Positions 1 to 5,219 of a stretch of DNA of 5,219 bases are shown piece by piece. The notes below the pieces were generated by a model that saw nothing but the letters and a program-made list of their open reading frames with translations, was not told where the DNA came from and did not search any database. The stretch comes from Kiritimatiellia bacterium (GTDB lineage: Bacteria; Verrucomicrobiota; Kiritimatiellia; SLAD01): positions 1-5,219 of the forward strand of contig SKZA01000124.1 of NCBI GenBank assembly GCA_007127595.1, read 5' to 3'. Position 1 is the stretch's first letter; each line of letters begins with the position of its first letter. A program made the translations under genes and the position numbers.

Positions 1-105
1 GACGCGCCGCGCGCGCCAATCGGCCGGTTTCATGCCGGCCGGGCGCCGCAACCGCTCATCCATAACGCGGGGATGAAGCTCGAATATCGTCGGTCGTTTT
101 TGCAT
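1..105 (-). CDS. N-terminal end of an unrecognised downstream protein (partial)
   Basis: Starting with ATG at 105-103 on the minus strand, 35 codons are open to the window edge. They read MQKRPTIFELHPRVMDERLR, then a Pro/Gly/Lys stretch and WRARRV. The frame is the same as that of the methyltransferase, whose TGA (135-133) closes it 27 bases upstream. No good Shine-Dalgarno sequence precedes the ATG (GAAGACC only); an in-frame GTG at 114 would add three residues. The segment is basic and hydrophilic, with no signal peptide, so a cytoplasmic protein is likely. I recognise no family from so short a piece. Its position in the same tight run of genes suggests membership of the same polysaccharide operon (inference). 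Confidence 0.5.
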   Translation of the reverse strand, partial: MQKRPTIFELHPRVMDERLRRPAGMKPADWRARRV

Positions 106-132
106 GGTCTTCACGTGCAGGCTGCGGAAGCA

Positions 133-1011
133 TCATCTCGAAAAGGTGGTATCCGGCGTCACGCGACGCTCATACCCTTCCCGGGCAAACCAGAAGTTTT
201 CGTGATTCCCCTTGATATCCGGGGCGTCGCAACACAACACGTAATCCACGTCGGGATGGCGATTGGCCGTGGCGTGAAAGACGCCGGCCCACCAAGCGGG
301 CGCGCGCAAGGTGATATGCGCCTGTTCGCCGGTGGGTATGCGCGCGTTGGCCAGGCGACAGGACACGGTAACGAAAACCACCTTCTTCGCCCTGGCGAAC
401 AGGCCGTCCACCACCCACGGCACGTCCGCCGCAAAGACGTGTTCCAGCACATCCGTGCAGAGTACGGCGTCGTAGGTGTCCTGCGGGATCTCGTCGCCCA
501 ACGCGGGGTCGAACGGCCGAATATGGTCCACGCCCCAAAAGGATTTGAGGTCTGATATGACTTCGCCTGTTTCCGCGACGCGAAACGGTTCGTGCGTCTT
601 GTAGTTCTCACCCTTTCCGGCGCCGTAATCCAGGGCGCTGCTCACTTGATGATCCGCAAACACGCGGCGTATCGGGTGGGCGTACCGGCGCAGCGTGCTG
701 CCCGCGTATACCTTCTCGGCGGCCACCCGGTCGGCGCCGGCCTGATAGCCGTGCGTGTGCATGTCGGTATACAGCCGGATGAGCGCGTGATAATGGGGGC
801 TGGGCTGTTCTGCGGTGTAGGCGCGCATTTCTCGATCGCCGGGATCGTCCAGGGACCGCGCCCGCAAAGCCTCGTATGCGCGCGGTTCGTACAGGAGATC
901 ACGGGTACGGCGGTATAAGCCGGGTTTGCGTCCCATCCCTTTCAGCACCTGTTTCGCGAAATGTCGCAAACGGGCCTTTATGGAAAGGGTCTTCATGCGG
1001 CAGTCATACAT
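133..1011 (-). CDS. Class I SAM-dependent methyltransferase
   Basis: A 292-residue predicted cytoplasmic protein. SAM-binding motif I is ALDYGAGKGENY (126-137). The second strand gives WGVDHIRPFDP (159-169), and DAVLCTDVLEHV (181-192) is the strand-4/post-motif II signature of Methyltransf_11/23-type enzymes. Then come KKVVFVTVSCR (209-219) and AHITLRAPAWWAGVF (231-245). The LDYGxGKG plus AHxTxRxPxWW combination resembles a subgroup of methyltransferases I recall from polysaccharide loci; this is from memory, without a search. The 120 residues before motif I are basic and then helical, and match nothing I recognise. A likely job is methylating a sugar or the glycan end, but substrate and target atom are unknown. 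The start is uncertain: ATG 1011 (6 bases after the glycosyltransferase stop) and ATG 996 (5 codons later, beginning MKTLSIKARL) both lack a clear ribosome binding site. No transmembrane segment or signal peptide is seen. Confidence 0.85.
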   Translation of the reverse strand: MYDCRMKTLSIKARLRHFAKQVLKGMGRKPGLYRRTRDLLYEPRAYEALRARSLDDPGDREMRAYTAEQPSPHYHALIRLYTDMHTHGYQAGADRVAAEKVYAGSTLRRYAHPIRRVFADHQVSSALDYGAGKGENYKTHEPFRVAETGEVISDLKSFWGVDHIRPFDPALGDEIPQDTYDAVLCTDVLEHVFAADVPWVVDGLFARAKKVVFVTVSCRLANARIPTGEQAHITLRAPAWWAGVFHATANRHPDVDYVLCCDAPDIKGNHENFWFAREGYERRVTPDTTFSR

Positions 1012-1017
1012 AACATA

Positions 1018-2244
1018 TCAGGAACCTGTCGATGCAGATCCATGGCCATCCCCATGTTTCGCGTGGCTCAAGACCTCGCGGTACAACTCCATTTCGCGCG
1101 CCACGATGCGGTCCCAGCCGTAGTCGCGCGTCTTGGCGGCGATCGCATTCGGGGACGGCGGATGGCGGAGAACCTGAATGGCGGCCTCGGCGAAACGCGT
1201 TTCAAACCGGTCCCCGTCGGGGACAATCACGCCCGCATCGGCGACGGCCTCCGGAATCCCGCCGTTTGAACTGCCGACCACGGGTACCCCGCAGGCGCGG
1301 GCCTCGATCGCCACACACGGGAAGCCTTCGGCCCGACTCGGCAACAGCAGAACGCGCATACGCGCCATCTGCTTGCCCACCTCCGCGGGGGGTAACGCCC
1401 CAAAAGAGTGAACCGCATCGCCGATCTCGAGTTCTTTGATCGAGCGGCGTATGGCGTCGGTGACGTTGCCCGCGCAGTCCGGCGGTCCGATCATCCATAA
1501 AATCGCTTCCGGGATGGCCGCCTTGATTTGAGCGAAGATCTGTGGCACCGCCTCGGCTCGCTTCACCGCGCGCGGATGGCCGACAAAGCCAACGACGCAT
1601 TCCTCCGAGGGTGCGGGCATGGGTTTGAACCAGTCGGGTTCATATCCGTTCGGGATGACGAGATCACGGTCCGTTGCCAGTCCGATCTGCTCGGCCATCG
1701 TGTGTAAGGCACGGGACACATAGATGACCCGGTCGGCTTGTGCAATGGCTTTGCCGAAAACCTTGCGGGCCACGGGATCGCCGGCTGCGCTTGCGTGCAG
1801 GTCGCTTCCATGCACCGTGATGACCACCGGCAGGCGCAGTCGCTGCTTCAGGTATGCCAGTTCCCGCGTACACCACAGAAAATGATAATGCAGCAGCGCA
1901 TAGCCTTTTAGGCGAACCAGTACACGGACGATAAGGGGGAGCCAAACCCGGCTGATCGGTCCGTACAAGACCTTGTAGATTGTATAGGTCTCGCCTTGAA
2001 AGGCATAGCGCTCGAAGTGGATGAGGGGGAAGAGCAAGGAGATCGCAAACTTCAACACGCGGCGCGCGTGCCATGGCCCTTTCTTGACGCGATTGAGGGA
2101 TAACACGTCGGCTTTCACCCCTTGTTTGCGAAGGTGCGCCAGGCGACTGCCCAGATAGGGGGAGGCGGAGGACGTGCGCCGGGACGGAACGGGATGCGTC
2201 ACGTAGAGAATAGCCAGCTGTTCTTCGGTGCGTCCTTCCTTCAT
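1018..2244 (-). CDS. GT-B fold family 4 (group 1) glycosyltransferase
   Basis: A 408-residue cytoplasmic or membrane-associated glycosyltransferase that transfers a sugar from a nucleotide-activated donor, most likely onto a lipid-linked oligosaccharide. The N-terminal half begins LAILYVTHPVPSRRTSSASP (10-29), a form typical of GT4 N-terminal domains, and holds VITVHGSDLH (141-150) and the linker VIPNGYEPDWF (196-206). The C-terminal donor-binding half has VGFVGHPRAVKRAE (218-231), LWMIGPP (249-255), and LLPSRAEGFPCVAIEARACG (300-319), containing the EX7E pair Glu306 and Glu314. GGIPEAV (328-334) follows. Retaining chemistry is known for GT4; the donor and acceptor are not readable. The frame is open upstream to an ATG at 2718, but that 158-residue extension is Arg/Ala-rich shadow sequence inside the flippase gene. 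ATG 2244 sits in the ATGA junction and starts just before the first beta strand. The C-terminal tail (394-408) is His/Gly/Ser-rich. The next gene starts 6 bases after its stop. Confidence 0.9.
   Translation of the reverse strand: MKEGRTEEQLAILYVTHPVPSRRTSSASPYLGSRLAHLRKQGVKADVLSLNRVKKGPWHARRVLKFAISLLFPLIHFERYAFQGETYTIYKVLYGPISRVWLPLIVRVLVRLKGYALLHYHFLWCTRELAYLKQRLRLPVVITVHGSDLHASAAGDPVARKVFGKAIAQADRVIYVSRALHTMAEQIGLATDRDLVIPNGYEPDWFKPMPAPSEECVVGFVGHPRAVKRAEAVPQIFAQIKAAIPEAILWMIGPPDCAGNVTDAIRRSIKELEIGDAVHSFGALPPAEVGKQMARMRVLLLPSRAEGFPCVAIEARACGVPVVGSSNGGIPEAVADAGVIVPDGDRFETRFAEAAIQVLRHPPSPNAIAAKTRDYGWDRIVAREMELYREVLSHAKHGDGHGSASTGS
2241..2244 (-). promoter_or_regulatory. ATGA stop-start overlap, flippase to glycosyltransferase
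   Basis: The minus strand reads GCATGAAG here: the flippase ends in GCA TGA and the glycosyltransferase begins ATG AAG. The two genes share ATGA in different frames. An AAGG lies only one base before the ATG, too close to be a normal ribosome binding site. Coupled translation is the likely arrangement (inference). Confidence 0.75.
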
Positions 2245-3728
2245 GCCTTGCGCCGCAATAGATGAATGGGGTTTGTCGATGGATTGATCAGCCGCCACAA
2301 CACCACGAAGCTTGCGCCGCCCACCGCGACTAGCAGTGCCAGTCCTCCGACACTCTCGGTGGCGAACCTTGCCAGCCAGGCCACCCCCAGCGCCATCAGC
2401 ACGGCTGGTGCGAGGGCCTGAGCGACAGTGCGTAGCAGTGTCTGCACGCGTAATTCCAGCAAGGCGCAGGTCAGGAAAGCGGAATAGCCGTATACCAGCA
2501 GCGTGGAAAGTGTCACGGCCACGCTGGTCCCGGGCAGGCCGTACCGGACGGTCAACGGCCATAGGGTGAGGGCGAGCAAAACGCACTGAATGGCGGAGAC
2601 GCGCGCGAGCAGGCGTGGTTGCCCGCACGCATAAAATACGCTGCCACACCCGGCCGCAAACGCCCGGGCGAGACCGAACAGGGCGAGAATCTGCATAGGG
2701 ACCACCGCAGGCCGCCACGCTTCGCCAAGCAAGACGGGTACCAAGACAGGCGCCATGACGAGCAAGCCGAGCGCGAGCGGGCAGGCGAGGCCAAGGGTCA
2801 CGGTGACCGACTTCACATAGCCGGCGCGCAAACGTTTCTTATCGGACTGTACCTTGCTGAAGGCCGGGAACAGGACGGAGTTGATGGTGTGTGCGATTTC
2901 GGTGGCGGCGATGTTGGCGACGCGAAAAGCGATCTGGTACACGCCAAGCGCCGCCGCGCCCAACACTTTACCCACGACGAGGTCGTCGGCATGGGTGACC
3001 AGGAACATCAAGAGAGAGCTGGCCAGCACCCAGCCGCCGAATCCGAACAGGTGTCGCACATGCTCGCTATTCATCCGGAGGCGCGGACGATGCGGATGCA
3101 GGATGTACGATAGCGCGACCCGGACGGCCGTGCCCGCCAATGCGGCCCATACCAGCGCCCACACGTTGCGCAGTTGAAAGGCCAGCAGCACGCCGATGAT
3201 CAGTGCAAGGATGTCACTCCACAGGATGTATTCCATTTGCTTGCGGAATTGGAGGTCCTTGCGGAAATGGATGATCCCGGGGTTGACGAGGGCTTTGACA
3301 ATTTCAACGAGGCACAATACGCGAAGAATCGGCACGGCGCGCGGTTCGTCAAAGAACCAGCCGATGAGCGGCGCGGTGAAGTAGAGTAGCGCAGCCAGAC
3401 AGAGGCCGCGCAGGATCTGCACGACCCAAGCGGAATCGAGGTATGCTCTGATGCGGCCCTGACGATGAATGAGCGCGTCACCGAAGCCCGTGACGGTAAA
3501 GGCCTCCAAGGTGGCCAGGGCGAGCATGGCAATTCCGAAAAGTCCGAAATCCTCGGGCGCAAGCAGGCGCGCGAGAATCACCAGCTTTATGACGCCGAGG
3601 CCGCGTCCGATCACCTTGCCGAAAAAGAGCCAGCCCGCTCCGCGGACCACCCGGCCGGATAACGGGGGCTCCACAGGAGCATCCGCGATGAGCGGATCGG
3701 TTTCGTTATGCTCGGATAGGGCGCTCAT
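2241..3728 (-). CDS. Wzx/WzxC-like polysaccharide flippase (MOP superfamily)
   Basis: A 495-residue membrane protein with roughly 14 hydrophobic segments, the usual size and topology of lipid-linked oligosaccharide flippases of the MOP (MATE-like) superfamily. After a polar, acidic N-terminal tail (1-24), the first segment is followed by ARLLAPEDFGLFGIA (53-67) and TGFGDALIHR (80-89), a hallmark of the WzxC / polysaccharide-synthase subgroup. Further family features are HADDLVVGKVLGAAALGVYQIAFR (246-269) and SVLFPAFSKVQSD (284-296). It should move an undecaprenyl-diphosphate-linked repeat unit from the cytoplasmic to the periplasmic leaflet of the inner membrane, feeding the ligase/polymerase encoded just upstream. 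I chose ATG 3728 because it forms an ATGA overlap with the ligase stop. An in-frame ATG at 3770 would add 14 residues but lies inside the ligase and has no ribosome binding site. The 3' end overlaps the glycosyltransferase start by 4 bases. The transported glycan cannot be deduced. Confidence 0.9.
   Translation of the reverse strand: MSALSEHNETDPLIADAPVEPPLSGRVVRGAGWLFFGKVIGRGLGVIKLVILARLLAPEDFGLFGIAMLALATLEAFTVTGFGDALIHRQGRIRAYLDSAWVVQILRGLCLAALLYFTAPLIGWFFDEPRAVPILRVLCLVEIVKALVNPGIIHFRKDLQFRKQMEYILWSDILALIIGVLLAFQLRNVWALVWAALAGTAVRVALSYILHPHRPRLRMNSEHVRHLFGFGGWVLASSLLMFLVTHADDLVVGKVLGAAALGVYQIAFRVANIAATEIAHTINSVLFPAFSKVQSDKKRLRAGYVKSVTVTLGLACPLALGLLVMAPVLVPVLLGEAWRPAVVPMQILALFGLARAFAAGCGSVFYACGQPRLLARVSAIQCVLLALTLWPLTVRYGLPGTSVAVTLSTLLVYGYSAFLTCALLELRVQTLLRTVAQALAPAVLMALGVAWLARFATESVGGLALLVAVGGASFVVLWRLINPSTNPIHLLRRKA
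3725..3728 (-). promoter_or_regulatory. ATGA stop-start overlap, ligase to flippase
   Basis: On the minus strand the four bases read ATGA: the TGA stop of the ligase (3727-3725) shares two bases with the ATG of the flippase (3728-3726). No good Shine-Dalgarno sequence precedes this ATG (the upstream bases read ATTCTTCGACCGCAAC). Termination-reinitiation coupling is therefore the likely way the flippase is translated. The junction is read directly; coupling is inferred. Confidence 0.75.
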
Positions 3729-5143
3729 GTTGCGGTCGAAGAATGCGATCGGCGGGCGGGATGACCCCATCCGGCCGGGATAGCGGCCAGTAGAATGATG
3801 AAGGTATACAAAATGGCCGGGTTGCGAAAGGGCAGATCCATGAGGCTATGAATGGTAACAAGAATCAGGCCCGCGAAGGTGAAAAGATAGAATGAGGAAA
3901 CGGGTGTGCTCCGTACCGAACGCCAGGCGCTCATGAAGCGGAAGACCAGGGCGGAGACGGCGGCGAGAAGCAGGAGCAGACCAAAAGCCCCAAACTCGGC
4001 GAGGAACTGAAGGAGGTCGTTGTGGGCATTCGCTTTTCCGGGATTGCGTAAGTGGTGGCTCAACGACTCATCGATATAATGCGGCAAGAGATACCGATAC
4101 CCCCATCCGCCGACACCCCACACGGGGTGGTCCTGCCAAATCCGAATGGCGGCGTCCCATTGCCAGTAGCGTCCCTGGACTTGGTTGGACCAGCTATGCA
4201 GGCTCTGCGCGCGTTTACTCAGGGCGTCGCCCCCGAGAATGGCGCCCCATAAGAGGGCGATCATGGCAAGGAGCGTCAGGACGACGCCGATTTGCAAGCG
4301 ACCGACACGATCCCTCTTATGGTTTACGCCGGCAAACTGCACGAGCATGAAGAGGAGGATCAATGCCCACGCCAGCAGAATGCCCGCACGGCTCAAGGCA
4401 GTATGCACGGCGACCAACAGAAGGACGATTACAGCGCCGAGCGCCCAAACCACGGGAACGTTTACAGAGGCGCATGCGTTGCGCCGCCAACGGATATGGT
4501 AGGCCAACAGGCCCAGCGTGGCGGCCAGTGTCAGTGCCATGAACGATCCCGCGTGGTTGCGATAGAAGAACGTGGCAAAATAGAAGCGATTGCCGGGTGC
4601 GGTGTGCCAGAAAAGCAGGGGGTCTCCCCGGACCCACTGGATGATACCCGCAAGGGCGAGCAGGGCGCCATTGACCACCACAAACCACAGCAGGACGTTC
4701 GCGAGGCGCGAACGGGCCGGCCCATGGCGCAGGGCCAATCCGAGCGCCCACGCCGGACCGAACCATGCAAGCATCTGAAAGGATTCAGAACGATTGAAAG
4801 ACCAGGGCAGATAGGGGAACGGCGGGGCCGTATACATCCACCGTTCGTGGATAGGATTGAAGTAAAGCAAACGCCCGGTGTTCCATGTCTGTATGGCGAT
4901 CAGCGTGAGAAATAGCGCGCCGCAAATGAAGAACGGGTCGCGCACCAATCGGCGGCGGTCACTTGTCCCCAGGGCGCATCCGAGAAAGGCGAGGCTGAGG
5001 CCCCCAAAAATCAGCAGGGGGGGATGCAAGGCGGGGATTGTCGCCCCGCCCGTCCACGCGGCATACCCGCCCAGCGCACAGCAGGTGAGCGTCAAGCCTC
5101 CGAGGGTGAGTCGGTCGATCCTGCGTGTTTCATTCGGTCGCAT
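3725..5143 (-). CDS. O-antigen ligase / Wzy polymerase family membrane protein
   Basis: A 472-residue integral membrane protein with about 11-12 hydrophobic segments (for example 11-29, 41-58, 70-86, 120-138, 148-169, 199-215, 229-247, 250-272, 283-304, 379-400, 415-434, 442-459). It matches the Wzy_C / O-antigen ligase pattern: YRNHAGSF at 194-201, LSRAG at 250-254, then a large polar loop at about 305-378 rich in Trp, His and Tyr. The loop holds GRYWQWDAA (324-332), HPVWGVGGWGY (339-349) and AHNDLLQFLAEFGAFG (373-388). Such proteins use an undecaprenyl-diphosphate-linked glycan on the periplasmic face, either lengthening it (Wzy) or transferring it to an acceptor (WaaL). Arg252, Arg325 and His374 sit where this superfamily has conserved Arg and His residues (by motif, not alignment). 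Polymerase and ligase cannot be told apart from sequence alone. ATG 5143 is preceded by a weak GGA at a 5-base spacing. The gene overlaps the upstream frame by 14 bases and the flippase start by 4. Confidence 0.88.
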   Translation of the reverse strand: MRPNETRRIDRLTLGGLTLTCCALGGYAAWTGGATIPALHPPLLIFGGLSLAFLGCALGTSDRRRLVRDPFFICGALFLTLIAIQTWNTGRLLYFNPIHERWMYTAPPFPYLPWSFNRSESFQMLAWFGPAWALGLALRHGPARSRLANVLLWFVVVNGALLALAGIIQWVRGDPLLFWHTAPGNRFYFATFFYRNHAGSFMALTLAATLGLLAYHIRWRRNACASVNVPVVWALGAVIVLLLVAVHTALSRAGILLAWALILLFMLVQFAGVNHKRDRVGRLQIGVVLTLLAMIALLWGAILGGDALSKRAQSLHSWSNQVQGRYWQWDAAIRIWQDHPVWGVGGWGYRYLLPHYIDESLSHHLRNPGKANAHNDLLQFLAEFGAFGLLLLLAAVSALVFRFMSAWRSVRSTPVSSFYLFTFAGLILVTIHSLMDLPFRNPAILYTFIILLAAIPAGWGHPARRSHSSTAT

Positions 5144-5219
5144 GAGGATCCGGCGACGAGGCTTCGCCCCCTACATGCTCCATTCCGGTCAACATATGGG
5201 CGATGGTAATCGGTCCAGA
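5130..5219 (-). CDS. C-terminal end of an unrecognised upstream protein (partial)
   Basis: On the minus strand a frame is open from the window edge for 29 codons and ends with TGA at 5132-5130. It reads SGPITIAHMLTGMEHVGG and then an acidic, Ser/Pro/His-containing tail ending in HATE. The stop lies 14 bases inside the start of the next gene (ATG at 5143), the kind of short overlap usual in an operon. A second minus-strand frame is also open here, but it is rich in Cys and Arg and would overlap the ligase by about 50 bases, so I prefer this one. The 29 residues match no family I can name. By position it is probably another polysaccharide-cluster gene (inference only). The rest of the gene is outside the window. 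Confidence 0.45.
   Translation of the reverse strand, partial: SGPITIAHMLTGMEHVGGEASSPDPHATE

Noticed and set aside
21..41. Rho-independent terminator after the methyltransferase
   Set aside because: The hairpin has a GC stem but no following T-run on the coding strand, and it lies within an open reading frame rather than between genes.
56..133. 25-codon minus-strand ORF starting in a TGATG overlap with the methyltransferase stop
   Set aside because: It ends after 25 codons with no recognisable feature and overlaps the longer open frame from ATG 105, which continues out of the window and has a more plausible N-terminus.
73..555. 160-codon plus-strand frame opposite the methyltransferase
   Set aside because: The composition is Arg/Gly/His-rich with no motif. 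It sits antisense to a well-supported methyltransferase and is expected by chance in GC-rich DNA.
2245..2718. In-frame N-terminal extension of the glycosyltransferase to an ATG at 2718 (566 residues in total)
   Set aside because: The extra 158 residues lie wholly inside the flippase gene in another frame. They are low-complexity Arg/Ala/Gly-rich sequence, and the GT4 fold begins only after residue 158. The ATGA junction at 2241-2244 marks the true start.
2619..3113. 164-codon plus-strand frame opposite the flippase
   Set aside because: The predicted protein is highly charged, His/Arg/Glu-rich and motif-free. It is an antisense shadow of the flippase codons.
3729..3770. Longer flippase start at ATG 3770
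   Set aside because: It lies inside the ligase, has no ribosome binding site and adds 14 residues before the usual polar N-terminal tail. ATG 3728 makes the same ATGA overlap as the next junction.
4292..4915. 207-codon plus-strand frame opposite the ligase
   Set aside because: It is the longest antisense frame, but its product is rich in Arg, Gln and Gly with no domain signature. The opposite strand encodes a clear multi-span membrane protein, which often yields polar antisense frames.
1..5219. CRISPR array, tRNA/rRNA, insertion sequence or direct-repeat array
   Set aside because: Reading through the window I saw no regularly spaced repeats, RNA gene signatures, transposase motifs or terminal inverted repeats. 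Nearly every base is covered by the minus-strand genes.

Overview
The window is a stretch of a bacterial cell-surface polysaccharide (O-antigen, capsule or exopolysaccharide) biosynthesis cluster. The DNA is GC-rich, and every gene I can support lies on the minus strand, so transcription runs from high to low coordinates. An outer-membrane polysaccharide pathway of the Wzx/Wzy type fits a Gram-negative-like bacterium with a moderately high GC genome. Nothing in the sequence fixes the phylum: there is no rRNA, tRNA or marker gene.

Layout in the direction of transcription: (1) 5219-5130, the last 29 codons of an unrecognised upstream gene. (2) 5143-3725, a multi-membrane-span protein of the O-antigen ligase / Wzy polymerase superfamily. 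(3) 3728-2241, a Wzx/WzxC-like flippase of the MOP exporter superfamily. (4) 2244-1018, a GT-B fold family 4 glycosyltransferase. (5) 1011-133, a class I SAM-dependent methyltransferase. (6) 105-1, the first 35 codons of a further unrecognised gene that leaves the window.

The genes are packed as one operon. The two ends of the flippase each share an ATGA with a neighbour (4-base overlaps at 3725-3728 and 2241-2244). The ligase overlaps the upstream frame by 14 bases. The remaining gaps are only 6 and 27 bases. No stretch over 30 bases is non-coding, and I see no internal promoter or terminator. The shared ATGA junctions also decide the starts: the longer in-frame ATGs for the flippase (3770) and the glycosyltransferase (2718) lie inside the upstream gene and were not used.

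Proposed joint function (inference from families and order): the glycosyltransferase adds a sugar to a lipid-linked oligosaccharide on the cytoplasmic face, and the methyltransferase may modify a sugar or chain end. The flippase moves the lipid-linked unit across the inner membrane. The Wzy/WaaL-like protein then polymerises or ligates it on the periplasmic side. The initiating sugar-phosphate transferase, export proteins and nucleotide-sugar genes are not in this window. The content is an ordinary polysaccharide locus; I found no convincing sign of an undescribed system. The most open questions are the substrate of the methyltransferase and the identity of the two partial genes.
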